64,000 bases of DNA from Tetrapisispora phaffii CBS 4417 (GCF_000236905.1 NC_016530.1:62001-126000), one strand, 5' to 3'; positions 49,043 through 60,288 are shown, counted from the stretch's first letter. Notes: generated by a model not told the origin, from the sequence alone. A program made the numbers and translations.

Positions 49043-50317
49043 ATGCTAACGACCGTTTTGAAGATGGCAAGTAAATTGAACGGTAGAGAATTGTTTGAGA
49101 AGATTGGCAAGCCGACCAAGATTGTTGCTCCCATGGTGGATCAGTCGGAACTGGCCTGGCGTGTGCTGTCGAGACAGTATGGTGCGACACTTTGCTACAC
49201 TCCGATGTTCCATGCCAAGCTGTTTGCAACCTCTGAAAAGTATCGTAAGGATATGTGGTGCGAGCTAGATGGTGACAGCGATTTGGACCGGCCATTGGTT
49301 GTTCAGTTTTGCGCCAACGACCCGGAGTACTTACTGGCTGCTGCTAAGCTGGTCCAAGATAAATGTGATGCGGTGGATTTGAATTTGGGTTGCCCTCAAG
49401 GGATCGCAAGGAAAGGCCATTACGGGTCGTTTTTAATGGAAGAATGGGATTTGATTCGCAAGCTGATCAGAACGCTTCATGACAATTTGACGGTTCCTGT
49501 GACTGCGAAGATCCGTGTCTTTCCCGAACGTGAGAAGACACTGGAATATGCGAAGATGGTCTTAGATGCTGGGGCTCAGTTTTTAACTGTCCACGGCCGA
49601 TTAAGAGAACAGAAGGGACAAAAGACTGGATTAGCAGACTGGGACATAATTAAATATTTGAGAGAAAATTTACCAACTGATACCGTTTTCTTTGCAAATG
49701 GTAATATTCTTTACCCAGAGGATATTTCTAGATGTATGGAACACATAAATGCAGATGCTGTGATGAGTGCTGAGGGAAATTTGTACAATCCAGGGGTTTT
49801 CAATACCGATTACATTGATGATAAAGATAAAACGTTTCCTAAGGTCGACAAGATCGCGAGAGAATATTTTGAAGTTATTAAAAAATGCAATGGATCACAC
49901 GCGTCGAGGATTGCAATGAAATCACATATGTTCAAGATCTTACGACCTTTTCTACATCACCACACTGACATTAGATCACAGATTGCCTCTATGAACGCAA
50001 AATCCACATTGGATGACTGGGAAGAGAAAGTCATCAAGCCAGTGGAAAAAGTTGTAACTGAGATTTATGCTGATCCATCCATTCAAGAGAAAGACACAAT
50101 AGTCACAGGATCACAAGAACTATGGGGAGGAGCTTACAAAACTATTCCATATTGGAGATGTCAACCTTATTTCAGGCCAGTCAATGGTGTCACTGGTGAC
50201 AAAAGGGTCACCGAGAATCTAAAAGAAAAAGTTGCTGGATTGGATAACTCCAAGAAAAGAAAAGCTGACCAGCCATCATCAGAAGAATCAAAGATAAAGG
50301 AAACTAAACTAGAGTAG
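49043..50317 (+). CDS. DUS1: tRNA-dihydrouridine synthase Dus1
   Basis: This flavoenzyme makes dihydrouridine at positions 16 and 17 of cytosolic tRNAs. The 424-residue protein (yeast 423) has a TIM-barrel FMN domain: VAPMVDQSELAWR at about 31-43, LNLGCPQGIAR with the catalytic Cys near 118, and VHGRLREQKG near 188. A helical C-terminal part with the segment SHASRIAMKSHMFKILRPFL follows, then a Lys-rich tail. A second ATG at 49064 is also possible; both leave the catalytic domain whole. Homologue of YML080W; adjacent to VPS70. Confidence 0.95.
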   Translation: MLTTVLKMASKLNGRELFEKIGKPTKIVAPMVDQSELAWRVLSRQYGATLCYTPMFHAKLFATSEKYRKDMWCELDGDSDLDRPLVVQFCANDPEYLLAAAKLVQDKCDAVDLNLGCPQGIARKGHYGSFLMEEWDLIRKLIRTLHDNLTVPVTAKIRVFPEREKTLEYAKMVLDAGAQFLTVHGRLREQKGQKTGLADWDIIKYLRENLPTDTVFFANGNILYPEDISRCMEHINADAVMSAEGNLYNPGVFNTDYIDDKDKTFPKVDKIAREYFEVIKKCNGSHASRIAMKSHMFKILRPFLHHHTDIRSQIASMNAKSTLDDWEEKVIKPVEKVVTEIYADPSIQEKDTIVTGSQELWGGAYKTIPYWRCQPYFRPVNGVTGDKRVTENLKEKVAGLDNSKKRKADQPSSEESKIKETKLE

Positions 50318-50813
50318 TAAGACATTGGAATATTACATGTTTAAATTGATTCAACACATCAGAACAACATATGTTTTCCTCGAATCAGTAGTTTCCTGTG
50401 AAGTGCCTAAAGCTTTCACAACGCAATGATAATCTTATCATTATGTTCCACACACATATACACATACATACTACGTAGTTGAAGTCAAGTAAGAGTGACT
50501 CAATTGATATAGAACACATATAATATAAACACTTTTGAACTCTTTTGTAACATCGCCATTTGTAGCCAAGTTGTCCATTCACAGGCATCGGAAATGCGTT
50601 TTATGATTGTTAAAGGACTTCGAAAAATCAGGAACTGACAACTTTGAAGGTGTTTTATTTTATTATTAAGGAGTAAGGATTGATGGTTGTTGTGTATAAG
50701 AGGGTCGACGAGTACAAACAGTGAATTTATCTCTATGTCAACCAGTTTGTATTTTTTGAACTGGTTCTTATTGAAGAGGGAAAAGAACCATCATTACTGA
50801 GGCGCAGTTATTT
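50318..50813 (+). other. DUS1-VPS70 intergenic region
   Basis: 496 bp without a supported gene; ordinary AT-rich sequence. No strong motif seen. Confidence 0.5.
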
Positions 50814-53213
50814 ATGGATTTAAGTAGAAACACAACGTCAGATAGCAACCCCAACTTGTATCTTTCTGAACCAGAAGATGGGGATCAACTTCTGTGGGAG
50901 ATACCCACATATGTGAGTGATCGAGTAAGACGTGTTAATACCGGTGCCAACTCCATAATGTCAGTTTTACGAAGAGGAAGAAGCAATACGGTAACGAGTA
51001 TCAGGAGTGGTATAATCTCGATGAAAGAGCATGTCGATAAAGAGAAATTCTTTTATTTACTGTTCACTAGTCTGTTTATCTACTCCGGCTTTATGGCGGT
51101 GTTTGCCCCAGTAACGTCACTTGCATCAGATTTCAGATTACTACATGGGAGTCAATTGACTGAATTCGAAGCATATAGAATATACTTAGATGAGTTATCA
51201 GTTCAGAATTTAGCCAAAAAACATGTAAGTCAATATTCAAATAGCATTATCAATCCTGGCGATTCAGATGCTTTGAGATATACCGTCAATGAACTGGAAA
51301 AGTTAGGGTTCGATCCAAGAGAGCTCAAGTATTATCCTTGGGTTAATACCCCTATTGATACGAAGGTAGAATTAATTCAAAATGGCGATTTAATTTTTGA
51401 ACCTACTTTAAAAGAAGACATCCTACAGGGAGACCCAACCGATCATAAGAAAGGATTTAATAAGGGTTACCATGATTATTCTAAAAGTGGCACCGTTAAG
51501 GAAAACTACGTATATGTTAACTATGGGACACTTGAGGATTATAATTATTTATTAGAAAATGATGTTGCTATAGAAAACAAAATTCATATAATTCGCTCGG
51601 GTGAAATTTTCCGTGGCATTCAATTGAAGAATGCAGCTCTATTTGGAGCATCTGGTGCCCTAACGTATACTGATCCATATGATGATGGTTGTGTAACGAA
51701 TAACAATGGATTCAAAAGTTTCCCAAGAGGCCCAGCAAGGCCATTAAGCAGCATTGAGAGGGGTTCTGTAAGTTATTTAACAGATTTCCCAGGTGATCCT
51801 ACTTCAAATGGATTTCCTGCAACCGATGAACATCAAGAACATATAGCCCCAGATGGCAAAATCCCAAGAATTCCATCAGTGCCGGTAAGCGCCAAGGAAA
51901 TTGCACCGATCCTAAATAAATTGAACAATAGCGGCGTAAGGTTCAAAAATAAAGGTGGCATACGTGGATTTGATTACTCAACTGGACCATCAGAAGGAGA
52001 TCTGCAAGTCAGGATATTTAACGATCAGAGATATGACATTATTAATATTACAAACGTAGAAGTAGACATACCTGGAATATTCGCGGATGGTACAATTATT
52101 ATCGGAAGCCATCGTGACCACGTTTCGGCAGGGGGTGCAGGCAGAGCAAGCAGTAGCAGTGCTATATTTTTGGAGCTTGCAAGAGGTTTGAAGAGCTTGA
52201 AAGATAAAGGTTGGATACCTTTACGCCCAATCAAACTTATTAGTTGGGATGGATCAGAGAAGGCTGTTTTAGGTTCTACTGAATTCACTGAAAACTATGG
52301 CCCGGTATTATCAAAGAATTCGCTTGTATATATCAATTTAGATAAAGTGGTGACAGGAACAAAATTTAACTGTGTGGCCAATCCATTATTATATGATATA
52401 CTTCAACGTGCAGCCAAAGGGACTACCTTCAAGGATGACCATGACTGGTCCTTATTAGATGAGTGGAACAGAACCTCCAATATTTCATTTGGCTCCCCAG
52501 GTGGAGGAACAGATATCATGTCATTCCAGAATTATTTAGGTATACCTTCTGTAAGTTTTGGCTTTGAAGATGATAAAAGGAAAGATGCAGTGTATCCATC
52601 AAACTCCCACTATGATACTCAGGAATGGCTGGAAGAATTTGTCGACCCTGATTATAAATTGCATAACACAATTGCCAAATTTTTAGGCATCACCGTCTTG
52701 GCCCTAAGCGAGAAAGAAATGATTCCATTTAAGGCTAGTGCATATTTGAACGAAATCGAAGTCACGTTTGATAAATTAAGTACTGACATACAGTATACCT
52801 TCCCTGGAGACAGAGAATTGGCAAGCAAGATAGAGACAACATCAGAACAGATAAAGTTATTATCGCAGGATTTGGGAATGAAGTTTGACAAATCCAATGA
52901 AAAATTGTATAAAATGACTGTTACCGAATTACCATTATGGAAAATATACAAGAAATTTCCAATATACAGTCGATTGTTAAGATCTAATGAAAAATTAATG
53001 AACTTCGATAAACTGTTCTTATCTTCCAAAGGCTTGAAAGAAAGGACTAAGATGAAACACTCAATATACGCTCCAAACAAATATACAGGTTATGATAGTG
53101 ATATATTACCAGGAATCCACGAAGCTTTAATAGATGAAAACAAAGACGATATATTTCATTACCTTACAATATTACAAATTCAACTAGCAAATTTAAAATA
53201 TCTGCTGCTATAA
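50814..53213 (+). CDS. VPS70: M28B transferrin-receptor-like membrane protein (Vps70)
   Basis: A type II membrane protein of the glutamate-carboxypeptidase/transferrin-receptor family, implicated in vacuolar sorting. The 799-residue product has a membrane segment at about 80-105, a protease-associated insert (about 240-390), the M28 peptidase-like domain and a helical dimer domain at the C-terminus. Compared with human PSMA, the metal ligand His is kept at H433, but the bridging-Asp position is G443, and the general-base Glu is S481 while the neighbouring E482 is kept. YIN-L-D and SH-YDT are present. Catalysis is therefore doubtful. Yeast Tre1/Tre2 are alternative relatives; adjacency to DUS1 favours Vps70, because in S. 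cerevisiae YJR126C and YML080W each flank one member of the RSF2/TDA9 ohnologue pair. Confidence 0.8.
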   Translation: MDLSRNTTSDSNPNLYLSEPEDGDQLLWEIPTYVSDRVRRVNTGANSIMSVLRRGRSNTVTSIRSGIISMKEHVDKEKFFYLLFTSLFIYSGFMAVFAPVTSLASDFRLLHGSQLTEFEAYRIYLDELSVQNLAKKHVSQYSNSIINPGDSDALRYTVNELEKLGFDPRELKYYPWVNTPIDTKVELIQNGDLIFEPTLKEDILQGDPTDHKKGFNKGYHDYSKSGTVKENYVYVNYGTLEDYNYLLENDVAIENKIHIIRSGEIFRGIQLKNAALFGASGALTYTDPYDDGCVTNNNGFKSFPRGPARPLSSIERGSVSYLTDFPGDPTSNGFPATDEHQEHIAPDGKIPRIPSVPVSAKEIAPILNKLNNSGVRFKNKGGIRGFDYSTGPSEGDLQVRIFNDQRYDIINITNVEVDIPGIFADGTIIIGSHRDHVSAGGAGRASSSSAIFLELARGLKSLKDKGWIPLRPIKLISWDGSEKAVLGSTEFTENYGPVLSKNSLVYINLDKVVTGTKFNCVANPLLYDILQRAAKGTTFKDDHDWSLLDEWNRTSNISFGSPGGGTDIMSFQNYLGIPSVSFGFEDDKRKDAVYPSNSHYDTQEWLEEFVDPDYKLHNTIAKFLGITVLALSEKEMIPFKASAYLNEIEVTFDKLSTDIQYTFPGDRELASKIETTSEQIKLLSQDLGMKFDKSNEKLYKMTVTELPLWKIYKKFPIYSRLLRSNEKLMNFDKLFLSSKGLKERTKMKHSIYAPNKYTGYDSDILPGIHEALIDENKDDIFHYLTILQIQLANLKYLLL

Positions 53214-53651
53214 TTCAATGACCGAGTTTAATACGCAAATACAATTACTAGGATGTATCACTAAGTATCGATATAGTAATCACAATAAATAGATGGTAAG
53301 CAAATGTATACTGTAATTAAAACAATTCAAAATACTTAAGATTCTACTATTAATTAACATTGACAGTAGGCTTAACTGCACAGTTCTTCTCAATTTAATC
53401 ACGTGACTTGTAATCAATTTTAAGATTTTGACATCAAAGGTCTCAATGCTGAGGTCAAAAAGGCTTGCAGTTAACTATCTTGAAGAAGTTTCAGTTTGAC
53501 AAACAGCTTCATTTAACTAACATCTACCTTGGAACCTTACAAGTTATAATTTTTTATAAGTAATTTTTGGAGTGAAGATCAATTCTATTTTAAAAGTGGC
53601 CAAACTGAACGAGATTCTTCAAGCAACGAAACTATTTAACTAAATACAAAA
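53214..53651 (+). promoter_or_regulatory. VPS70-APL4 intergenic region, synteny break
   Basis: 438 bp. A single TCACGTGAC (Cbf1-type) is at about 53399-53407. The gene-order context changes between VPS70 and APL4. No gene supported. Confidence 0.5.
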
Positions 53652-56171
53652 ATGGGTTCTTCTTTGAAGAGTTTTATTAAGGACGTACGTGGTGCGAAGA
53701 CATTATCTGAGGAACGATCTATCATTCAGAAGCAATCTGCAAAGGTTAGAACTAAATTGAGAGATGACCATCTTTCGTTGGAGAAAAGGAGAAAAAACAT
53801 TCAAAAGTTAATGTATTTGTTTATTTTAGGAGAAAAAACCCATTTTGGTCAAGTCGAGTGTATTAATTTGATTGCATCTGACGAGTTTGTTAATAAGAGG
53901 TTGGGTTATTTAGCCGCTGTCTTATTGTTAGATGAATCTCAAGATTTATTGACCTTATTGACAAATTTAATGAGTAATGATTTGAATCACTCAAATAAAT
54001 ATATTGTTTCTTTAGCTTTAACAACACTGGGATTTTTAAGTTCACCTGAATTGGTCCGTGATTTATATCCAGATGTGAACAATATCTTAAAGACTTCTAA
54101 AAATGTTTTTTTGGTGAAAAAGGCCTTACAATGCACTGCCAAAATGATCTCCAAAGATATAACTCTATTTGATGTATTTTCATTAGACACGATCAAGGAT
54201 ATTCTAAATAATAATTCATTGGTTTGTCATGGTACATTATTAGGTGTTGGAAAAGTTATTCAAGCTTACGTTAAAGGATTTCCAGCTTACTTAGAAATGT
54301 TAAAAAGTGATAACACGAATATCGAGGCAATGGAGCAAATATTAGTTGCTGATATTTCTGAGATTATTCCAGAGATAATTTTACAGTTAAAAAATTTGAA
54401 TATGAAAAACACAAAACCAGAATATGACGTGAAGGGTGTTTGTGATCCATTTTTACAAGCTGAATTGATTCAAACCTTAAAAGTAATTTTTCAATTAGAA
54501 AATACTGCTATAAATGATCAATTTTTAAACAAGTTCGAGGATTTATTGACTTTTATTGCTACAAATACAGACCCTTCTAAAAGCAGTGGTCAATCTATTC
54601 TATACGAAACTGCTAAAACCATCTTTTCTCTCAACTTAGAGCAATCTCTACGTGTTTTAGGTATCAACATATTAGCCAATTTTTTAAATGGCAAAAATAA
54701 CAACATCAAATATGTGGCTTTGAATACTCTATTACAAGTGATTCCACAAGATCCATCTGCAGTTCAGAGACATAGAAAGTATATTTTAAAATGTTTATTT
54801 GATCCAGATGTTTCAATCAAGAGTAGAGCATTAGAATTGACTTTTGCTATTTTAGATGAAAGTAACATAGTTGAATCTATAACAGAATTGGTCAACTTTT
54901 TGGAATATTCATCTGAAGATAACACTGACTTGAATATATACATAGTTGAACATTTAGTGAACGCATTTGATACAATCAAAGTTTCTGATGAAAAATGGAA
55001 ATTAGATATATTTTTGAAAATATTAGAGTTAACTGGTTCATACATGACACAGGAAAGAATTAATGACATTTTAATTACTTTAAATAACGTTACTAATTTC
55101 GATAACAAAAATCATTTTGTTGTAAAATTATTAAATATTTCTTTAAAGAAATACGAGGAGGCTAATAAGTCTGTTGACCTTTTTTCTGATAATTTTGCTT
55201 GGAAACTTGTAACAGTTTGGTGTATTGGTGAATATGCGGATTTAGTGTTATCTAAATCTAAATCATCTATTATCAGTGAAACTAATTTGACTAAATACTT
55301 AGTGGACCTTGATACCTATTGCACTGCAGCTGATACAAAGATACTAGATTATCTACTAACTGCAACTTTGAAATTATCTTCCAAAATAACTAATGGCAAA
55401 GCAATTGAAGATCTAAGACAAATAATTTTGACACATACTAAAGACGCCAATTTACTAATTCAAATGAAGAGTGTTCAATATGAACTGATATTTTCTCAAC
55501 CTGTGGCCATCAAAAAACCCATCTTAGAAATAATGCCAAAATTTGAAAAAAAACAAAAACCAATATTTGAAAGTATACATAGGGCCAGCAGTGTAATTAA
55601 AAAGACGGAGAAGCCACGATCAAATAATGATTTATTATTGGATTTGTTGGGAGATGATACTATTGGTGATAATTCTAACGCCAGAAAACCTACCAACTCA
55701 GATAATAGTCCACAAGGAAATGCAGATAAAGATCTTTTAGCAGACATTTTTGGTTCTTCTAATAACCGTTCAGAATCTGTATCTCAGACCCATATTGAGT
55801 CAGTATCAAAAGACCATAATACAAATAGTGTTCAGTTACCTTCTGATGCTGCTGAAATATACGACGATGATAATATTACTATTTATGGACAAGTAAACTC
55901 GATAGAGACACGCCTTGCTCAAATAGAATTATACTTCAAGTCTAAAGGCAATATAACTGAATTACTTTCTTTATGTGCCGTTACTAAAACACAAAAATTA
56001 GTTATGGGTACTTTAATCCCAAGTTCAGACATTAATACCGGGAATATTTCTAAACAATCTCTTAAGATCACGGGAAGTGGCAAATTAAAGTTGAGAGTCA
56101 AGTTGGAATTCAAGATTGATGGAGTCGACCACAGTGAACTTTTTGATCATAAATTCGACCACTCAATTTGA
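53652..56171 (+). CDS. APL4: AP-1 gamma-adaptin Apl4
   Basis: Large subunit of the AP-1 clathrin adaptor acting at the trans-Golgi and endosomes. The 839-residue protein (yeast 832) has the adaptin trunk from residue 1 to about 600 with the very conserved block LEKRRKNIQKLMYLFILGEKTHFG near 43. A flexible hinge follows, with a clathrin-box-like LLLDLLGDD near 660 and a second acidic DLLADIFG motif. A gamma-ear domain covers about 715-839. Homologue of YPR029C. It lies tail to tail with YOP1, as YPR028W does. Confidence 0.96.
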   Translation: MGSSLKSFIKDVRGAKTLSEERSIIQKQSAKVRTKLRDDHLSLEKRRKNIQKLMYLFILGEKTHFGQVECINLIASDEFVNKRLGYLAAVLLLDESQDLLTLLTNLMSNDLNHSNKYIVSLALTTLGFLSSPELVRDLYPDVNNILKTSKNVFLVKKALQCTAKMISKDITLFDVFSLDTIKDILNNNSLVCHGTLLGVGKVIQAYVKGFPAYLEMLKSDNTNIEAMEQILVADISEIIPEIILQLKNLNMKNTKPEYDVKGVCDPFLQAELIQTLKVIFQLENTAINDQFLNKFEDLLTFIATNTDPSKSSGQSILYETAKTIFSLNLEQSLRVLGINILANFLNGKNNNIKYVALNTLLQVIPQDPSAVQRHRKYILKCLFDPDVSIKSRALELTFAILDESNIVESITELVNFLEYSSEDNTDLNIYIVEHLVNAFDTIKVSDEKWKLDIFLKILELTGSYMTQERINDILITLNNVTNFDNKNHFVVKLLNISLKKYEEANKSVDLFSDNFAWKLVTVWCIGEYADLVLSKSKSSIISETNLTKYLVDLDTYCTAADTKILDYLLTATLKLSSKITNGKAIEDLRQIILTHTKDANLLIQMKSVQYELIFSQPVAIKKPILEIMPKFEKKQKPIFESIHRASSVIKKTEKPRSNNDLLLDLLGDDTIGDNSNARKPTNSDNSPQGNADKDLLADIFGSSNNRSESVSQTHIESVSKDHNTNSVQLPSDAAEIYDDDNITIYGQVNSIETRLAQIELYFKSKGNITELLSLCAVTKTQKLVMGTLIPSSDINTGNISKQSLKITGSGKLKLRVKLEFKIDGVDHSELFDHKFDHSI

Positions 56172-56257
56172 TTTAATATAAATAAATAAGTGAATGTTAT
56201 AAATAATTTTCTTTTAAAGATATCTAAATAAACAAGTAACTGTTTAATATAACGTAT

Positions 56258-56927
56258 CTATTCGCGATGGGCATTAGCACCTGAAGCTCTTGCAGAAGCC
56301 ATTTTCGAAGTAGCATTATTTATAGCGGAGTTAACATTGTTGTCTGTTGGAGCCATTGGAGCCTTGATATACTTAGCAGTTAATGGGTCAATAAACTTCT
56401 TATAAACAAAAAGAGCGCCCCCAGTCTTTGGTAAAGCAATGTAAATTAAGAAAATTGTTTTAGCAAACCAGTAAAATGGAATTAAATATAAAATAGCCTT
56501 AGACCAGAATTCAATAACGTTTAAGAAAGCGAAAACAATCCAATATGTTAAAAGTTGAGTGTCATCATCTGTGGAAGCAGTCTTCAAAGCAATCAATGAA
56601 AAGTAAGTTGGAATGACAAACCCAGCAAAGTTAGATAAAATTTCACCAACACCACCGACGTTAATGAAGATTAATAATAAATAACCTAAAGTGGAACCAA
56701 AGGCCATGTAAGATTTCGGTAAGTTAGTCTTCTGCTCAAGAGCTTTCCAAAAAGAGTTTTGAGCATAGTCCTGTATCAATAAGCCCCTTTCGAACATTAC
56801 CAAAGGTAGAAGGGAGGTGCAATGTTAGTATGCAAATTAAAGTATAATCTATTTCTATGAGCATCTGAATACGTACTTGGTCAAATTGTTTCATTTGAGA
56901 TTGGAAACTGGAAGCAAAGTCAGCCAT
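56258..56927 (-). CDS. YOP1: ER tubule-shaping protein Yop1, spliced
   Basis: Yop1 is a DP1/REEP5-family hairpin protein that bends ER membranes with the reticulons. Exon 1 is 56877-56927 (17 codons, MADFASSFQSQMKQFDQ) and exon 2 is 56258-56770. Joined they give 187 residues (yeast 180). Exon 2 carries the TB2/DP1 core with two hydrophobic hairpins (LLLIFINVGGVGEILSNFAGF and WSKAILYLIPFYWFAKTIFLIYIAL). The junction in frame, FDQ|DYAQNSF, follows codon boundaries. YPR028W is also spliced in S. cerevisiae. Confidence 0.95.
56771..56876 (-). other. YOP1 intron (106 nt)
   Basis: The donor is GTACGT (56876-56871), the branch point TACTAAC (56830-56824) and the acceptor ACAG ending at 56771. GTACGT is a less usual but accepted yeast donor. 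Confidence 0.95.
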
Positions 56928-57286
56928 TGTAATCAATTGTTTTCGATATAGCTGTGTGGTTGCCCTCTTGAGTGTAATGACTATATAATACTCATTTTAA
57001 CAGATAATTGTTCTTTTATGATTGCAAATAAAGGTAGTGAAACTTTTCGCATTTTGATTTCTCACCTCGGGAGTCGTTTTGAGGTCACTTTTAAGGATTA
57101 GTGTAAACGAATTTCGATGTTGTTCGTACAGAATTGAATGATATTCGCATTGGCTTGCCTTAAATATACTCTCCTGAGTATGGGTATGTTGTAAAATGAT
57201 ACAAAAGCTCAATACGAGGCTTTTATCAGCTCACTATCTTCTGATAGTATGCCAAATGCATTTTCCTCTTTTTTATAAATTATAAA
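56928..57286. other. YOP1 promoter and tRNA-Phe 5' flank
   Basis: 359 bp between the YOP1 start and the tRNA gene. No additional gene, repeat or strong motif is seen. Confidence 0.55.
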
Positions 57287-57376
57287 GCGGTTTTAGCTCA
57301 GTTGGGAGAGCGCCAGACTGAAGAATACTTCGGTCAAGTTATCTGGAGGTCCTGTGTTCGATCCACAGAAATCGCA
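57287..57376 (+). tRNA. tRNA-Phe (anticodon GAA) with 17-nt intron
   Basis: The 90-nt gene starts GCGGTTTTAGCTCAGTTGG and ends AAATCGCA. Removing the intron 57324-57340 (immediately after position 37, the usual place) leaves 73 nt that fold into a normal cloverleaf. The acceptor stem GCGGTTT/AAATCGC has one G-T wobble; the fifth pair is T-A, flipped from A-U in S. cerevisiae, so pairing is kept. A run of T follows directly, as a polymerase III terminator. Confidence 0.98.
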
Positions 57377-58072
57377 TATTTTTTTTTTAATTATACATGC
57401 AACAGCCTGTTTCCTATATACGAAACCTCGTTTGAACTTCTGGGTCTTTAATTTTAGTTATCTAAGATAAATGCTCCAGTGAGTATTTTGGCTGCAAATC
57501 TTTGTAAGCATATTGTCATGAAATTAAAATCTGGTTCATGTGGGGGTGTTTTCAGTTAGTTACCAACCAGTGGACTCTGTCGTATCAGCTACAAAGGCCC
57601 AAATATTAACTTCAACTTGGTCACTCGGCAAAACTCCTGTGCATGTAAATGCAGCCACGACTAGATTCACACAGTCATTGATGCCATTTGCTGACACCTC
57701 GCATTTGCTGACACCTGGCAGTTGCACTTCCAATGCACAATTTACCGTCACGTGACTCCCGGCCAATTGCGATCGCTCGCTCTTTCTGCGCGAAATGCCT
57801 CGGGCCCCGAGCAACACCCTCACAAGAAATCTCGAGATTTGATTCAGGAAGGACAACTTCCAAGAACTTTGACCTCAAACCTTTTGTAAACTAGCTCCTT
57901 TGTTGAATGGGATGTTGTGTTCGAGCGAGAAGCCTTTCTCTTCAGAAACTGATTGTCAGTTAGTTAAAAGAAACTCCTAGGTTTTTGTTTTTTTTGACTG
58001 GTAGTGTTTTGGAAAACGTTTGTCTTTTGCAGTGGGATCGAAGCTGTATTGCTATAAAAATATAATTAGACA
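57377..58072 (+). promoter_or_regulatory. ATP1 promoter region
   Basis: 696 bp upstream of ATP1. It holds a 17-bp tandem duplication (57683-57716), CCAAT boxes at 57730-57734 and 57763-57767 (possible Hap2/3/4/5 sites, as expected for a respiratory gene) and a TCACGTGAC at 57748-57756. Short frames here are spurious. Confidence 0.6.
57683..57716. repeat. 17-bp tandem duplication in the ATP1 promoter
   Basis: CATTTGCTGACACCT occurs at 57685-57699 and 57702-57716, as two adjacent 17-bp units that differ only in their first bases. Confidence 0.9.
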
Positions 58073-59710
58073 ATGTTATCAAGAGTTACTTATGCTCGTA
58101 ATGCTGCCTCTAGATTGGCATATTCTGCCTCTAGAGCAGTAACTGCCCGTTCTGTTGTGAGCGGTGTGAGAAGCTATGCTACTGCAAAGGCACAACCAAC
58201 TGAGGTTTCTTCTATTTTGGAAGAAAGAATCAGAGGTGTCTCTGAAGAAGCCAATTTGAATGAAACCGGTAGAGTTTTGGCTGTGGGTGATGGTATTGCT
58301 CGTGTCTTTGGTTTGAACAACATTCAAGCCGAAGAATTAGTCGAATTCTCGTCAGGTGTCAAAGGTATGGCTTTGAATTTAGAACCTGGTCAAGTCGGTA
58401 TCGTTTTATTCGGTTCTGATAAATTGGTTAAAGAAGGTGAAATCGTTAAGAGAACCGGTAAGATTGTCGATGTCCCAGTCGGTCCAGCTTTACTAGGTAG
58501 AGTTGTCGACGCTTTGGGTAATCCAATTGATGGTAAAGGTCCAATCAAGGCTGCCGGTTACTCGAGAGCTCAAGTTAAGGCTCCAGGTATCTTACCAAGA
58601 AGATCTGTTCACGAACCTGTCCAAACTGGTTTGAAAGCTGTCGATGCTTTAGTTCCAATTGGTAGAGGTCAAAGAGAATTGATTATCGGTGACAGACAAA
58701 CCGGTAAGACCGCAGTTGCTTTGGATACGATTTTAAACCAGAAGAGATGGAATGATGGTAAAGACGAATCAAAGAAATTATACTGTGTTTACGTCGCCAT
58801 TGGTCAAAAGAGATCCACTGTTGCTCAATTGGTTCAAACTTTGGAACAACACGATGCTTTGAAATATTCTATCATTGTTGCTGCCACTGCTTCTGAAGCT
58901 GCTCCATTACAATATTTGGCTCCTTTCACTGCTGCCTCTATTGGCGAATGGTTTAGAGATAATGGTAAGCACTCTTTAATTGTCTATGATGATTTATCCA
59001 AGCAAGCTGTTGCATACCGTCAATTATCTTTGTTATTAAGACGTCCACCGGGCAGAGAAGCTTACCCAGGTGATGTTTTCTACTTACATTCTAGATTATT
59101 GGAAAGAGCTGCTAAGATGTCCGACAAGGAAGGTGGTGGTTCAATGACTGCTTTACCAGTTATTGAAACTCAAGGTGGTGATGTCTCTGCTTATATTCCA
59201 ACCAACGTTATTTCCATTACTGATGGTCAGATTTTCTTAGAAGCTGAATTATTCTACAAGGGTATCAGACCAGCTATTAATGTCGGTTTATCCGTTTCTC
59301 GTGTCGGTTCTGCTGCTCAAGTTAAAGCTTTGAAGCAAGTTGCCGGTTCATTGAAATTATTCTTAGCCCAATATAGAGAAGTCGCTGCTTTCGCTCAATT
59401 TGGTTCCGATTTAGATGCATCTACTAAGCAAACTTTAGTTAGAGGTGAAAGATTAACCCAATTATTGAAGCAAAGTCAATACGCTCCATTATCTGCCGAA
59501 GAACAAGTCCCATTGATTTACGCTGGTGTCAACGGTTACTTAGATAACATCGAATTATCAAGAGTTGCTGAATTTGAATCCTCCTTCTTAGCTTATTTGA
59601 AGGCAAACCATGAAACTATTTTGTCCACCATAAGAGACAAGGGTGAATTGAACAAAGATTTATTAGCTACTTTGAAGTCTGCTACCGAGTCTTTCGTCGC
59701 TACTTTCTAA
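58073..59710 (+). CDS. ATP1: Mitochondrial F1F0-ATP synthase alpha subunit
   Basis: The alpha subunit of the F1 catalytic head, matrix side. The 545-residue protein has an Arg/Ser/Ala-rich presequence (about 1-35), the beta-barrel domain, the Walker A loop GDRQTGKTA at about 206-214 and the segment [13 protein letters not shown] (Walker B) near 300. The alpha-subunit signature [13 protein letters not shown] is near 399. Length equals that of yeast Atp1. Codon bias is very strong. Homologue of YBL099W, here between YOP1 and CCL1 of the sister region. Confidence 0.98.
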   Translation: MLSRVTYARNAASRLAYSASRAVTARSVVSGVRSYATAKAQPTEVSSILEERIRGVSEEANLNETGRVLAVGDGIARVFGLNNIQAEELVEFSSGVKGMALNLEPGQVGIVLFGSDKLVKEGEIVKRTGKIVDVPVGPALLGRVVDALGNPIDGKGPIKAAGYSRAQVKAPGILPRRSVHEPVQTGLKAVDALVPIGRGQRELIIGDRQTGKTAVALDTILNQKRWNDGKDESKKLYCVYVAIGQKRSTVAQLVQTLEQHDALKYSIIVAATASEAAPLQYLAPFTAASIGEWFRDNGKHSLIVYDDLSKQAVAYRQLSLLLRRPPGREAYPGDVFYLHSRLLERAAKMSDKEGGGSMTALPVIETQGGDVSAYIPTNVISITDGQIFLEAELFYKGIRPAINVGLSVSRVGSAAQVKALKQVAGSLKLFLAQYREVAAFAQFGSDLDASTKQTLVRGERLTQLLKQSQYAPLSAEEQVPLIYAGVNGYLDNIELSRVAEFESSFLAYLKANHETILSTIRDKGELNKDLLATLKSATESFVATF

Positions 59711-60288
59711 GGTGCGATCGTATACGACAATCACTAAATCATGCAAGAAGATAATTTAAATATCCTTCTCTAATAGAAGACAAAACTTCTTGAAAATAGC
59801 CAAAATTAATTTTTATATTCACTTTTTTTATAATATGTACATACATTTTATAGCAAAATTCTCAACTAAATCTTAGATATATTAATAAATATATTCTTTA
59901 AAACTAACAACACTCTAAACCTATTATAAAGTCAACATATAGTTGCTTTTCAATGTCTGCTTCAACATCTTTTAACAATTCGATTTCTTCAACTTCTTTG
60001 AACCACAACTGTCGACTATAATTTTTTTTGAAGTTATAGGAACTGCGTGCGACAAGTGAAAAATACTAAAATATCGAACTTTGAAATTTAAATATATGAG
60101 AATTTTGTGATAAAATAGACAGGACTAAGTTATCTTCGGTTAGTGTAGAACTACGAAGAGACTTGAAGAGTTGTTCTATTGTGTTGCTGCAACAATAATT
60201 TTTTAAAACCACTGCAACAATCAGATATTGGGTCATACTTACCGTTGAGCTTGAGATTTGGTCCATTTCGTAATTTTATCTATTTGAG
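59711..60288 (+). other. ATP1-CCL1 intergenic region
   Basis: 578 bp. It contains the ATP1 3' UTR and CCL1 promoter. A 66-codon minus-strand frame (60066-60266) starts 22 bp from the CCL1 ATG and is not accepted as a gene. ATH1, next to CCL1 in S. cerevisiae, is absent. Confidence 0.55.

Noticed and set aside
60066..60266. 66-codon minus-strand frame between ATP1 and CCL1
   Set aside because: It starts with ATG only 22 bp from the CCL1 ATG, leaving no room for a promoter of either, and resembles no family I know. An apparent GTAAGT inside is not a typical yeast donor.
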